From PNNG01 sp046291695 (GTDB taxonomy: Bacteria; Bacteroidota; Bacteroidia; UBA7662), in the NCBI GenBank assembly GCA_046291695.1, contig JBKBSO010000010.1:73535-137534 (forward strand): DNA of 64,000 bases, in the 5' to 3' direction. Below, piece after piece: positions 36,283 through 46,180 of this stretch. The notes under the pieces were generated by a model, which was not told where the DNA came from, did not search any database, and saw only the letters and a list, made by a program, of their open reading frames with translations. How positions within the stretch are numbered: position 1 is the stretch's first letter; each line of letters opens with the position of its first letter. A program made the position numbers and the translations under genes.

Positions 36283-37654
36283 TATAGCAGTTATTGGTGC
36301 CGGAGCCAGGGCACAGCAGCGTGGCCTAGAGGATGCTACCTTCATTCGGCAATTATTCGACAGTTCCTTGGTGCAGGGGCAATCATGGCCCATGCTCGAA
36401 CACTTGTGCAAGCAAATTGGGCATCGCCTGAGTGGAAGTGAACAAGCGCATCAGGCCGTTTTGTTTACCCGCAATCAGATGTTGCGCTTTGGCTTCGACA
36501 GCGTATGGTTGCAGCCCGTTATGGTGCCTGTTTGGAAACGTGGTGAACCCGAACAAGCGCAAATCAGAATTTACAAGCGCACAGGAGGTGGCATGGTACA
36601 AAGACGCGACTTGCCGGTATCGGTCTTGGCCCTCGGTGGTTCTGTGGCTACCCCCCCCTCAGGTATTGAAGCTGAGGTGGTGGAATTTGCCTCTCTAAGA
36701 GCGCTGGAAGCTGCACAAACGGCGGAGCTTGAGGGTAAGATAGCCTTTATCAATGAACCATTTGATCCACGCGATATCTATACGTTTAGCAGTTATAGCC
36801 ATTGTGTAGGAAACCGTTTGAGTGGAGCCAAGGCAGCGGCCGAAAAGGGTGCAGTAGCGGTATTGGTACGCTCGCTTAGCCACCGAATCGACACCTATCC
36901 GCATACTGGTCTGATGCATTACGGGGATGCCAACAAACGCATTCCGGCGGCTGCCATCAGCACGCAGCATGCCGAACTCCTGAGCGAAATGCTGAAAAGC
37001 CAGAAAGGCCTGAAGTTTTACCTCCTGCAATCGTGCGTGCAATTGCCCGATACGCTTTCTTATAATGTGGTAGGGCAAATGCATGGGAGTATGCCCAATG
37101 CCGATTATATGGTGGTGGGTGGGCATCTGGATAGCTGGGATGTAGGCGAGGGAGCGCACGACGACGGAGTAGGTTGTGTACACAGCATCGAAGCCTTGCG
37201 TTTGCTCAAGGTAAATGGCTATCGTCCGCGGCATCATTTGCGGGCCATTATGTTTATGAACGAAGAAAACGGCATGCGGGGTGCTACAGAATATGCCCGA
37301 TTGGCCAGAGAAAGGCAGGAGTTTCACCGGGTAGCCATTGAGTCGGATAGAGGTGGTTTTTCGCCCCGTGAGTTTCATGTTGATGCCGATTCGCAGGCCA
37401 TAGCTGCGCTGCAACCTTATCTGCCCTTGCTCGAACCTTATGGCATCCACGGCATTAAGCAAGGAGGGAGTGGTGCCGATGTAAGCCGATTGCGCGATAA
37501 TGCCGAACTGCTGATTGGCTTTGTGCCCGATAGTCAACGCTACTTCGATTTTCATCACGCCGCCAGCGATGTGCTCGAAGCGGTTAACCGCCGTGAACTG
37601 GAATTGGGATCAGCGGCCATTGCTGCCCTGTTGTATTTGCTCGACCGACAGTAG
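36254..37654 (+). CDS. M28 family metallopeptidase
   Basis: 466 residues; signal peptide to GARA; PA-like insert (about 140-260). Zn-binding residues are in GGHLDSWDVGEGAHDDGVG (the His/Asp pair) and MNEENGMRG, then DRGGFSPRE and the C-terminal YFDFHHAASD. A co-catalytic zinc aminopeptidase of the periplasm. It is translationally coupled to the M61 gene by a 29-bp overlap. Confidence 0.92.
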   Translation: MKNWWLTLFSIAVIGAGARAQQRGLEDATFIRQLFDSSLVQGQSWPMLEHLCKQIGHRLSGSEQAHQAVLFTRNQMLRFGFDSVWLQPVMVPVWKRGEPEQAQIRIYKRTGGGMVQRRDLPVSVLALGGSVATPPSGIEAEVVEFASLRALEAAQTAELEGKIAFINEPFDPRDIYTFSSYSHCVGNRLSGAKAAAEKGAVAVLVRSLSHRIDTYPHTGLMHYGDANKRIPAAAISTQHAELLSEMLKSQKGLKFYLLQSCVQLPDTLSYNVVGQMHGSMPNADYMVVGGHLDSWDVGEGAHDDGVGCVHSIEALRLLKVNGYRPRHHLRAIMFMNEENGMRGATEYARLARERQEFHRVAIESDRGGFSPREFHVDADSQAIAALQPYLPLLEPYGIHGIKQGGSGADVSRLRDNAELLIGFVPDSQRYFDFHHAASDVLEAVNRRELELGSAAIAALLYLLDRQ

Positions 37655-37734
37655 ATTACAGCCAAAATTTGCAGAATTTAGTGCCTTGTAGCATATTTGA
37701 CGACACAAAGTCACCCATTGTTTAAAGACTTGCC

Positions 37735-38871
37735 TTGAACGGTACCGAAATAATTTACATCACCATCCTTTGCTACAGCCTGCTGTATTTTGGCTTGTTG
37801 GTGGTATTTTGGTTTTTTTGGAAACGCCCGGAGCCAGCCCTTAGGTTGCCGGAGGCATTGCCTGCAATCAGCCTGGTGATTCCCCTGCGAAACGAAATCC
37901 AAAATATTCCTTTGTTGCTGGAGCGGCTCGAAGCCATTCCTTATCCTAATATGGAAGTGATTTTTGTGGATGATCATTCGGCAGATTCTACCTGTTTTTT
38001 TCTGGAAGAATGGCTCCCGCAGCTGAATCGGGAAGCGCATAAGATTTGGCGACTTATTTATGCCAAAGGGTCGGGCAAAAAGTCGTGTTTTGAGGAAGGC
38101 ATTTATCACGCCAGTGGCGATTTGATTGTGTTAAGTGCCGCAGATGTCATTTATCCGAAAAAATGGTTTCAAACATTGGCAGGGTATTTTCAAGACCCGA
38201 AAGTACAAATGGTAGCCGGCCCGGTGTATTGCAACGAAGAAGGTGATTTTTTGTATCAATTTCAGCAAATCGACCGGGTGTTCATTACATTTTTTACCAA
38301 AGCACTGTGGCGAATGGGCTGGCCTTTACTCATCAACGGTTCCAATATATCGTTCAGGGCCTCGGCTTATGAGGCCGTGGGAGGTTTTTATGGTACCTTG
38401 AACAGTTTGGTAGGCGAAGACGAGTTTATCTTGCGGAAAATGAAGAAGCAATTTGGCCTTCAATCGCTGGCATACATTACCCATCCTGATTTTATGGTTC
38501 GGGTTTCGGTAAAAGAAAATTGGCACGACTTGCTTGAACAGCGCTACCGATGGACCACCAAATGGAAAGTTTGGCGCGATGCCCCACATTTCATTTTTGG
38601 AGTAGGTATTGTTTTTATGAATGTTATTTACATGCTGGCCTTTTCTCTAATGCTGTTCGATTGGTACGGCACTTTCATTTACGGCTATATGGCCATAGTA
38701 AAACTGAGTTGCGAACTTTGGCTCCTCAAGCTTTTGCTCTCCCATTTTGGTTTGCATCAAAGCTGGAAGATTCGTTTGAATTATAGCTTCACACAGCCCT
38801 TGTTTGTACTGGGCATTGCCAGCAATTTTTTAAAAGAGCGTTGGATTTGGAAAAACAGAATCGGAAATTAA
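37735..38871 (+). CDS. family 2 glycosyltransferase (membrane)
   Basis: 378 residues. One N-terminal helix; GT2 domain with LVIPLRNEIQNIPLLL, EVIFVDDHSADST, LSAADVIYP, GSNISFRASAYEAVGG, VGEDEF and the processive-type motif EQRYRW; then two to three C-terminal helices. It adds sugars to a lipid or polymer at the inner membrane. The start is TTG at 37735. It is transcribed toward purQ (convergent). Confidence 0.85.
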   Translation: MNGTEIIYITILCYSLLYFGLLVVFWFFWKRPEPALRLPEALPAISLVIPLRNEIQNIPLLLERLEAIPYPNMEVIFVDDHSADSTCFFLEEWLPQLNREAHKIWRLIYAKGSGKKSCFEEGIYHASGDLIVLSAADVIYPKKWFQTLAGYFQDPKVQMVAGPVYCNEEGDFLYQFQQIDRVFITFFTKALWRMGWPLLINGSNISFRASAYEAVGGFYGTLNSLVGEDEFILRKMKKQFGLQSLAYITHPDFMVRVSVKENWHDLLEQRYRWTTKWKVWRDAPHFIFGVGIVFMNVIYMLAFSLMLFDWYGTFIYGYMAIVKLSCELWLLKLLLSHFGLHQSWKIRLNYSFTQPLFVLGIASNFLKERWIWKNRIGN

Positions 38872-38890
38872 TCGGCTGTGGTACAAAAGC

Positions 38891-39577
38891 TTATACCAGG
38901 TTGAGCAGGCTTTCGAGAATGCGCAACCCATCGGTATTGCCCAGCACGTCATCGGCCGCCCGCTCAGGATGTGGCATCATGCCAAATACATTGCGTTCTT
39001 TATTGGTAATGCCGGCAATATTTTGAAGCGATCCATTGGGGTTGCCTTCCTGCGTGATATTTCCTGCGGCATCGCAATAACGGAACAGCACCTGATCCTG
39101 ATCATTCAGCGCTTTTAAACCATCTTCGTCGATAAAATAGTTGCCTTCGCCATGCGCAATAGGAATTTGTAGCACTTCTTCGGTGCTTAACCCCCGGGTA
39201 AGCAAGGTCTGCGTGGTTTGTGGCTTCAGGTACACGTTTTTGCAGATGAATTTACGACTAGTATTGTGCAGCAAGGTTCCGGGAACCAGCTTGGCCTCGG
39301 TAAGCACCTGAAAACCATTACAAATGCCCATCACATAGCCTCCTCTTTTGGCATGCGCAATTACCTGTTCCATGATGGGCGAAAAACGTGCAATGGCACC
39401 CGAACGCAGGTAGTCGCCATAGGAAAAGCCACCAGGCAAAACTACCATGTCAACGCCCTGTAAATCGGTTTCCTTGTGAAAAAGTGGCACCACCGTTTGA
39501 CCAAGCAACTCACCAAATACATATAGGGTATCGCGATCGCAATTAGAACCAGGGAAAATGACAACACCAATTTTCAT
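38891..39577 (-). CDS. purQ: FGAM synthase subunit PurQ
   Basis: 228 residues; class I glutamine amidotransferase supplying ammonia for purine synthesis. Seen: VVIFPGSNCDRDT at the start, LPGGFSYGDYLRSGAIARFSP (given as family hallmark), nucleophile MGICNGFQVL (Cys about 91), PIAHGEGNY and MMPHPERA with the catalytic His/Glu. PurL and PurS are not in the window. Confidence 0.95.
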   Translation of the reverse strand: MKIGVVIFPGSNCDRDTLYVFGELLGQTVVPLFHKETDLQGVDMVVLPGGFSYGDYLRSGAIARFSPIMEQVIAHAKRGGYVMGICNGFQVLTEAKLVPGTLLHNTSRKFICKNVYLKPQTTQTLLTRGLSTEEVLQIPIAHGEGNYFIDEDGLKALNDQDQVLFRYCDAAGNITQEGNPNGSLQNIAGITNKERNVFGMMPHPERAADDVLGNTDGLRILESLLNLV

Positions 39578-39624
39578 AGGGAGATTTTTAATGAGTGCAA
39601 AGTTCGAAAATTCGAGTCAATTTT

Positions 39625-40596
39625 TCAGAAAATACCACTATTTACCAGCAGCAGGCCAAGCCACAACAGCATCAATAGGTTAAACCACGATTTTTTGGGG
39701 ATAGACTCCAACATCCTTCCCAGGTAAAAAGCACCTACCGGGTAAAACATGGCGGCATTCATCCAGCCATCGCCGGGTAGAAAGAGGATAGCAACCACCG
39801 AACAAATGAGCAGGATGAAAAAAATCCTTTGTGCATTTCGTAAGGCGTTGGTTTTGAGGTTTCCCCCCACAAAACTTATGGCAACGCCCATGATAAACAA
39901 GCTTAGAATTAAAGCCAATAGCAGTTTTTGGGCCTCATTAGGCAGGTGTAGTTGTACAAAATCAAAATCTGCGAAATCGAATACCGACCAAAAAAGGCCT
40001 TGGTTGTTCATGAGATAAGCTATGGCTGCCAGCAGGTAAAAAGGGGTACCATAGCCCAACAACCACAACAATAAGCCCCGCCAACGTAGCATGCCCCCAA
40101 GCATAATGCTAAGAAAACTAATCGGAAAGAGCACCCAAGCGGGCTGATAAATCAGAAAGGCAATACCACCCAACAAGCCGGCATCGAAAACCAAGCTGAG
40201 TTGCCTGCGCGAGTTGCCGGCAATCATCATGTTACGGAGAATAAACATGAGCAAAAACGACGGGTAAATGGCCGGCTGTAAACCTAACCAAGGCAAATAG
40301 GCCAGTCCCGCCATGAGGTAAGCCAAGAAAAACAGGCTGTTGTAACCCTGACTTATTTTTTCGTGCACCAAAAGCTCATTAAAAAGCACCGCACCTCCTA
40401 CCAGGAATAGTAGATTTAATGTTAAGAGGAGGGGCTCGGGTAGCTGTTGCATCCACAAATACAAGGGTTGACCACCACCAGGATACCGGGCCAATTGTTC
40501 ACTGGCTGAAAGCGCCAGCAGCAGGAGTACAAGCACCAATAAACCAATGCCATAAGCACGCCACAAATGATTCGATCGGAACAAGGCTGAGGTCAT
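39625..40596 (-). CDS. multi-pass membrane protein, DUF6427-like
   Basis: 323 residues with about eight to nine hydrophobic helices (YGIGLLVLVLLLLAL; PLLLTLNLLFLVGGAVLF; SLFFLAYLMAGLAYLPWLG; WFNLLMLLWLGLLLVN). It resembles a Bacteroidota-only family (DUF6427), often next to purine or uridylate genes, as I remember it. Function unknown. Overlaps the upstream secreted protein by 4 bp, so is coupled to it. Confidence 0.6.
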   Translation of the reverse strand: MTSALFRSNHLWRAYGIGLLVLVLLLLALSASEQLARYPGGGQPLYLWMQQLPEPLLLTLNLLFLVGGAVLFNELLVHEKISQGYNSLFFLAYLMAGLAYLPWLGLQPAIYPSFLLMFILRNMMIAGNSRRQLSLVFDAGLLGGIAFLIYQPAWVLFPISFLSIMLGGMLRWRGLLLWLLGYGTPFYLLAAIAYLMNNQGLFWSVFDFADFDFVQLHLPNEAQKLLLALILSLFIMGVAISFVGGNLKTNALRNAQRIFFILLICSVVAILFLPGDGWMNAAMFYPVGAFYLGRMLESIPKKSWFNLLMLLWLGLLLVNSGIF

Positions 40597-42062
40597 ATGC
40601 CCTCAAAGGTAAGTCTGAAAATGCCTTTCTTCTTACGTTTGTTGGCCGGAATTAACAGGGTAGTTGGCGTAATGATGCGTGCATCGGCAGGAATAATCAT
40701 GGCATCGGTTGCTTCGGCACTTAAAATGCTGCGTGGCACTACTTCACCGGCCGTGCTCACACTATACATAACAACATTGGTTTTACTCCGCCCTTCTTCA
40801 TTAAAAATTATGTGTAAATGTTCGCCAACGGCCACCGGCATATACGAAAAGAAAGGGCTGGGCGTAACGCTGGTTTGGGTTTTGGGTATGATCTGCCGCC
40901 AATCGACCGAACCATCCGGATTTACCGAAACCAGCACCACTTCGTCGTAATGGTAATACACCACTTCGCGATAAATAGGGAATCCCTGGCTATACTGAAC
41001 GAAAGTTTGGTTCGTCTGGTAGTTCGACTCGCCCATAATCACCACACCGCCATCGGTACGCATAATGAGTTCACCTAAAAAATAATCGGTGAGCGATTTT
41101 TCTTTTTTGCTGTTTTTATAGCTGTTCAATTTGGCCGCAAACTCGGCATCAAAACGGCTAAAGCCAATGGTGTCGAAATACATGCTGTCGGGATTGATGC
41201 TGGCCAGTACCACCCCGCTGATGTTGCCCTTGGCCTGTTCGTTGTAAAAGCCAGCCATTTTAAAGCGGTTATTTTGGCGATCGTAACCCAACTGTACCGC
41301 ATTGAGGTGATACATGCTCGAGCCCAGCCGGAGTTCATCGGCCTGGAGCGTGAACCGATCAATTTTCAGCAGGCGGTAACTGCCTTTTTCCGGATCGTTG
41401 GCTTTTAAACTTTTACTCACGGTATAAAACATCACGAAGAGATGGTGGCGGGCATCGTGCTGCACGTTTTTTATTTCGTAGCGTTCGTCGGCCTGAGGTA
41501 GCATGAGCTTGGTGCTTGAAAGTGGACGCATGAGTGCATCGTAAAAATTAATGTCGAGTAGGGTTTCGTCGGGGCGGTGGAGGTGCTCATGCACCGCGCT
41601 AAAACCGCTCAAATCTTCATTGGGGGTAATGTAAAAGTAAGAACGAGTACGGTTGCTTACCTGATCCATATCGAGCAAAATTACGGGTTTTCCGGCTTCG
41701 CCCTGGTGTGGAATTACCATGTAAAACAGTCCGTGCTTGCGTAAATTACTATTGAAAATGCTGAAAAAAACCACCACATCTTCGCGCCGCACCAACAGCT
41801 CTTCGATTTCGATGCTGCGATCGTCGAGCGGGATTTTGTGCGAATAGATGAGGTTGTTGTTGTAGCTGTATTTATCGATGGCTCGCTCACGGCCTGAGGA
41901 TTCATACACATAAAAGCCGCTCAAATCGGCCCCAAGCACCTTGTGCTGGTAAGATCCTTTGATTGAACCGCTGATGTTGATCCAGCTAACATCAGGGGCT
42001 TGGGCCCAAATGGTGGAGCCCAACAGCCAACTGCATATCCAAGCAAGGAACAAGCGCTTCAT
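40593..42062 (-). CDS. secreted protein, paralogue of 16161-17741
   Basis: 489 residues; signal peptide MKRLFLAWICSWLLGSTIWAQ. Repeated beta strands with RSYFYITPNEDLSGFSAV, HLFVMFYTVSK and GVVIMGESNYQ suggest a beta-propeller. The C-terminal third (DEVVLVSVNPDGSVDW, HIIFNEEGRSK, GIFRLTFEGI) matches the protein at 16161-17741. Both have unknown function. The stop overlaps the membrane gene that follows. Confidence 0.7.
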   Translation of the reverse strand: MKRLFLAWICSWLLGSTIWAQAPDVSWINISGSIKGSYQHKVLGADLSGFYVYESSGRERAIDKYSYNNNLIYSHKIPLDDRSIEIEELLVRREDVVVFFSIFNSNLRKHGLFYMVIPHQGEAGKPVILLDMDQVSNRTRSYFYITPNEDLSGFSAVHEHLHRPDETLLDINFYDALMRPLSSTKLMLPQADERYEIKNVQHDARHHLFVMFYTVSKSLKANDPEKGSYRLLKIDRFTLQADELRLGSSMYHLNAVQLGYDRQNNRFKMAGFYNEQAKGNISGVVLASINPDSMYFDTIGFSRFDAEFAAKLNSYKNSKKEKSLTDYFLGELIMRTDGGVVIMGESNYQTNQTFVQYSQGFPIYREVVYYHYDEVVLVSVNPDGSVDWRQIIPKTQTSVTPSPFFSYMPVAVGEHLHIIFNEEGRSKTNVVMYSVSTAGEVVPRSILSAEATDAMIIPADARIITPTTLLIPANKRKKKGIFRLTFEGI

Positions 42063-42208
42063 GTCCTAAAATTAATAAGAATCCCTGCCATCTAACAGCA
42101 CAAGCCGAAATTTAGTGTGGGTAAATATGCGGATTTTGACAAATCATCAGCTAGCTACACTTGCTTTTAGTAGTATTTGATGTTGAAAACTTGGGTGCCG
42201 ACTTCAGA

Positions 42209-42405
42209 TGCTATGTAGTACTCCCCAATCTTTAGACCACCAGTGCCTCAAAAATGAGGACACAAAATACAAACAAGACGTATTTGCACTTTGCAACGAA
42301 TTAGGAGCGAAGAAGGCTTTGACGAATTTTCAGACCACCACTTTGAATTGCAAGTAGTATTCGAGAACGAGTGGCAATTGAAGATTAATAATCTATTGGT
42401 TTGAG
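42209..42405 (+). pseudogene. short broken coding remnant
   Basis: In one frame the DNA reads CLKNEDTKYKQDVFALCNELGAKKA. The protein-like sequence then shifts frame to EEGFDEFSDHHFELQ and QVVFENEWQLKINNLLV before a stop at 42405. This looks like the 3' end of an A+T-rich gene with one frameshift. Family unknown. The rest of 42063-42487 shows nothing apart from the promoter box below. Confidence 0.3.
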
Positions 42406-42464
42406 TTGATCTTTTTTATCCTTTGGATATGCAGTTGTAAAGCAGAAGACCCATTGGCCTTTGC

Positions 42465-42472
42465 TATATTTG
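42465..42472 (+). promoter_or_regulatory. -7 box of the VIT/CCC1 gene
   Basis: TATATTTG, a perfect TAnnTTTG box, 15 bp before the chosen ATG at 42488. This supports that start over an in-frame TTG at 42461. Confidence 0.6.
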
Positions 42473-42487
42473 CGCAAAGCAATTTTT

Positions 42488-43219
42488 ATGGCCAAACATT
42501 CTGAACACCGGTTGCACCACCAGGATAAGGGTTGGTTTACCCGTTTTAGCGATTACTTAGGCGAATTTGTGTACGGTGGCATCGATGGTAGTGTAACTAC
42601 TTTTGCCGTGGTAGCCGGTGCCGCCGGTGCTGGTTTAAATTCACAGGTGGTCATTATTCTGGGCTTCGCCAATTTGTTGGCCGATGGTTTTGCCATGGGC
42701 ATAGGCGCTTACCTGAGCAAAAAAAGTGAGCAGGATAATTTCGACAAACACAAAAAAATTGAATACTGGGAAGTTGACCACCTCCCCGAAAAAGAAAAGG
42801 AAGAAATCAGGGAAATTTACCGGGCTAAGGGTTTCGAAGGTGAACTGCTGGAACAAGTGGTAGCCACCATTACCGCCGACAAAGACCGCTGGGTGGATGT
42901 GATGATGAAAGAAGAGCTTGAAATGATGGAGGAAAGTCGCTCGCCCCTGGCCATGGGTGCAGTTACTTTCGGCAGCTTTGTGGTAGTTGGTCTTATACCC
43001 CTCGTGGTATATGTGTACGATTATGTAAAACCTACCGGAGCCGATTTGTTTTTGATTTCGTCGGTGATGACCGGTGCTGCTTTTTTGTTTATTGGTTGGA
43101 TGAAAACGTTCATTACCCAAACCAGCAAATGGAAAGGCATGCTTGAAACCCTGGCTTTAGGTGCGGCAGCTGCCGTGGTAAGTTATGCCGTGGGTAACTG
43201 GCTCGAAAAATTGCTGTAG
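42488..43219 (+). CDS. VIT1/CCC1 family metal transporter
   Basis: 243 residues. Five helices: YGGIDGSVTTFAVVAGAAGAG (helix 1, conserved G-G-x-D-G), ILGFANLLADGFAMGIGAYLSKKSE (helix 2), a charged metal-binding domain with EREIxxx-like KEEIREIYRAKGFEGE and EELEMMEE, then three C-terminal helices. Moves iron or manganese across the inner membrane, by family knowledge. Single gene with its own promoter box. Confidence 0.9.
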   Translation: MAKHSEHRLHHQDKGWFTRFSDYLGEFVYGGIDGSVTTFAVVAGAAGAGLNSQVVIILGFANLLADGFAMGIGAYLSKKSEQDNFDKHKKIEYWEVDHLPEKEKEEIREIYRAKGFEGELLEQVVATITADKDRWVDVMMKEELEMMEESRSPLAMGAVTFGSFVVVGLIPLVVYVYDYVKPTGADLFLISSVMTGAAFLFIGWMKTFITQTSKWKGMLETLALGAAAAVVSYAVGNWLEKLL

Positions 43220-43246
43220 GTAATTTTGGGTCGTGCTTGCGTTTAA

Positions 43247-45475
43247 ATGATACGCGTGAAACGATTGTTGCGATATGGTTTGGGTGCGGCAATTTTATTG
43301 CTGCTGGCCTTTGTATTGGCTGTGGTGGCTGGTGTGTTTGGCAAATTGCCCTCAAAGGACGAACTGGCTGCCATTCGTCAGGCTGAAGCCAGTTTGGTTT
43401 ACAGCAGCGATGGCCGGCTTATTGGCAAGTTTTTCAGTCAGAATCGCACCAATATTGCCTTTGATCAACTGCCTGAGCATTTGGTGCAGGCCTTGGTGGC
43501 CACCGAAGACAGCCGTTTTTGGGAGCATGGCGGCATCGATTTCCGAAGTTTGCTGCGGGTGCTGTTTAAGTCGGTACTCGGAGGCGACCGCTCAGCGGGT
43601 GGTGGAAGTACGCTTTCGCAGCAGTTGGCTAAAAACCTCTACGGTCGGCAGGCTTATGGCCGATTGTCGATGCCTGTAGCCAAGTTGCGGGAGATGATAA
43701 TTGCTTCGCGTCTCGAGCAGGTTTATGCGAAGCAAGAGCTCATTGAACTGTACCTCAATACGGTGCCTTTTGGGGAAGATGTATATGGTATAGAAGCGGC
43801 TGCCCTGAGGTATTTTGGCAGTTCGGCGGCTCATATCAGCCTAGAGGAAGCGGCGAGTTTGGTAGGCATGCTCAAGGCCAATACGGCATATAACCCACGA
43901 TTGTATCCCGAAAATGCCCTGAATCGACGTAATGTGGTGCTGGCACAAATGGAAAAGGCCGGTTATCTGAGTCCCGAAGCCAGAACTGCGGCAGCTCAAA
44001 CGCCATTGGGGCTCCGTTATTCGCATCCTGAAACCGACGGACCGGCCCCATATTTTTTACAGCAGCTCAAGCGCGAAGCGGTGCAGATCCTCGAACGTCT
44101 GGCCATCGATTCAGGGAGGAGCTACGAGCTGGAAACATCGGGATTGCGCATCAGTAGCACCTTACATGCCGGTTTGCAGGAGGAGGCTTTGCAGGCCTTT
44201 GAAAAGCAGCTTTCCAGGATGCAGTCCTTACTCGATGCTGAATACCGTCGGGAACACAAGCGCAAGCAACTGGAAAATATCGCCCGGCGACAACTTAAGC
44301 TGGCTGGTTTAGCAGAGGAAGAACTGCGCAAACGGTGGCTGTTTAGCTGGGAGGGCAATAAACTGCAGGAAATGAGCAATCTCGACAGTGCCATGCATCA
44401 GCTGCGGTTATTGCAAGCGGGCTTTATAGGTGTCGATCCGCACACTGGCGCTATCCGCTGTTGGGTTGGTGGCATCGATTTTGGCTTACAAGCCTACGAT
44501 CAGGTATTGGCTCGCCGGCAATTGGCTTCAGTGGTTAAGCCGCTTTGGTTTGCAGCTGCGCTCGAAGAGCAATGGTCGCCCTGCCAATACCTGAGTAACG
44601 ATACGGCAGAATTGCGTTATGGACAATGGCGTCCTGCCAATTACGACCAACGAACAGGGCCTCCCGTGAGCATGGCTGCAGCTTTGCGTCAATCGTTAAA
44701 CCTGCCGGCGGTGCATTTGTACAGGCAGTTGGGCCAGGCACCTTTAGCCAACTTGTGGGAAGCTTGTGGTTTTTCGCGCCAACTGCCCGATGGACCTGCA
44801 GTAGCGCTGGGAAGTGCCGAGGCCTCGATCTATGAATTGGCCGTGGCTTATGCTGCGCTAGCCAATGGAGGGTATCGCATTGGTTTGCAGAGCATCGAAA
44901 GTATCCACACCGCCGAGGGCAAATTGCTTTATCAGCGTCGGAACCCGGAACCGGAGCGCTTGCTGAGCGTGCAAACGAGTGACTATATCAGCCAAATGCT
45001 GCAACAGGTGGTAGATTCTGGCACGGCAGCAGCTATGCGCCACCGCTATGGGGTGAGATTGCCGTTGGCGGGTAAAACTGGCAGTTCACAAGATTATGCC
45101 GATGCCTGGTTCGCTTCGTACAACCCTAAACTATTGCTTATCGGAAGGGTGGGTTGCGCCTTGCCGCAGGTGCATTTTAGCTCGGGCCAGCAAGGAAGTG
45201 GATCGGCCCTGGCCATGCCGCTGAGTGCTTTAGTATGGCGCGAGATAGAGAAGCATCCAGCCTTGCGAAAGGAGTTTGCGGCTTCATTTAGCTTTACCCA
45301 TCCACTGCCTTTGTGTAGTGATACGCTTCAGCGCGACTGGCTGTATGATTTGGGAACCTTTTTTGGCGCAGATAAGGAGAAACAAGCCAAACGGACCGAA
45401 CGTCGTGCCGAAAAACGTGAAACACGACGTGTAAAACGTAAAGAGAAAATTCGCAAGTGGTTTGGTGGCGATTAG
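43247..45475 (+). CDS. class A penicillin-binding protein
   Basis: 742 residues. N-terminal membrane anchor; transglycosylase domain with LVATEDSRFWEHGGID (catalytic Glu), GGSTLSQQLAKN and YLNTVPFGEDVYGIEAAA; transpeptidase domain with SVVK (catalytic Ser), SLN, and KTGSS. Builds peptidoglycan at the inner membrane. A strongly basic, Arg/Lys-rich tail (about 700-742) is unusual. Length is within the PBP1A/1C range. Confidence 0.93.
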   Translation: MIRVKRLLRYGLGAAILLLLAFVLAVVAGVFGKLPSKDELAAIRQAEASLVYSSDGRLIGKFFSQNRTNIAFDQLPEHLVQALVATEDSRFWEHGGIDFRSLLRVLFKSVLGGDRSAGGGSTLSQQLAKNLYGRQAYGRLSMPVAKLREMIIASRLEQVYAKQELIELYLNTVPFGEDVYGIEAAALRYFGSSAAHISLEEAASLVGMLKANTAYNPRLYPENALNRRNVVLAQMEKAGYLSPEARTAAAQTPLGLRYSHPETDGPAPYFLQQLKREAVQILERLAIDSGRSYELETSGLRISSTLHAGLQEEALQAFEKQLSRMQSLLDAEYRREHKRKQLENIARRQLKLAGLAEEELRKRWLFSWEGNKLQEMSNLDSAMHQLRLLQAGFIGVDPHTGAIRCWVGGIDFGLQAYDQVLARRQLASVVKPLWFAAALEEQWSPCQYLSNDTAELRYGQWRPANYDQRTGPPVSMAAALRQSLNLPAVHLYRQLGQAPLANLWEACGFSRQLPDGPAVALGSAEASIYELAVAYAALANGGYRIGLQSIESIHTAEGKLLYQRRNPEPERLLSVQTSDYISQMLQQVVDSGTAAAMRHRYGVRLPLAGKTGSSQDYADAWFASYNPKLLLIGRVGCALPQVHFSSGQQGSGSALAMPLSALVWREIEKHPALRKEFAASFSFTHPLPLCSDTLQRDWLYDLGTFFGADKEKQAKRTERRAEKRETRRVKRKEKIRKWFGGD

Positions 45476-45489
45476 GGTTGACCAGCTAT

Positions 45490-46110
45490 TCAATCGGTTT
45501 GAGTTGATTCAAAAGTTGCTAGTTCCTGCTGACCACCTGGGGTGAGGTATGGCCAAAGAAGCGCATTAAGTTCGTGGTGGTATTGTTTTTTTAGCGTTGT
45601 GAGGGGAAGCGCAGTGTTGATTTGCATAAAGAAGAAGGTGCGCAATAGCCCACTGAGCTTCATCAGCATTCGGAGCTGCGCTTCAGGGAGCTCGGGCCTT
45701 AAATAACCATCATGTTGTAGCTTTTGTAGCCATTGCAAATAGGCCGTCATCCGTTCTTGTTGCCGGTTCTGGGTTTGAAGCAGCAATTCCGGGAAATTCC
45801 GTTGTATTTCAAGGAAATCGTTGAGCAAAAAACGGTATTGGAATTCTACTTCAAAACTGAGTAGTGGCGCTTGCAGCAGCTGCGCAAACAAATTGTCGTG
45901 TGTCACGAATGCTGCACCAATGTTGGCCATTCCGATTTCATATTCGTGTATTAGGGCAGTCAACAACTCGGCTTTTCCCGCAAAGTGATAAGTGATGTTT
46001 CCGTAGCTCTTGTTTAAGGCTGCGGCCACATCGCGCAAGGTTATTTGCATGATGCCATGCTGGTTAAACAGCTCCCGGGCTTGGTTCATAATGAGCGCGC
46101 TGGTTTTCAT
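45490..46110 (-). CDS. TetR family regulator
   Basis: 206 residues; N-terminal HTH: IMNQARELFNQHGIMQITLRDVAAALNKSYGNITYHFAGKAELL (given by its parts LFNQHG, TLRDVAAAL, GNITYHF and K-ELL). Divergent from the hydrolase at 46181 across a 70-bp gap, so it probably controls that gene. The C-terminal ligand domain is unremarkable. Confidence 0.87.
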   Translation of the reverse strand: MKTSALIMNQARELFNQHGIMQITLRDVAAALNKSYGNITYHFAGKAELLTALIHEYEIGMANIGAAFVTHDNLFAQLLQAPLLSFEVEFQYRFLLNDFLEIQRNFPELLLQTQNRQQERMTAYLQWLQKLQHDGYLRPELPEAQLRMLMKLSGLLRTFFFMQINTALPLTTLKKQYHHELNALLWPYLTPGGQQELATFESTQTD

Positions 46111-46180
46111 ACATCAAAAATAGGCCAAATGGACTAATCTGAAAAATAATCTTTAACTTTGACCCAATAAATCAACCCTC

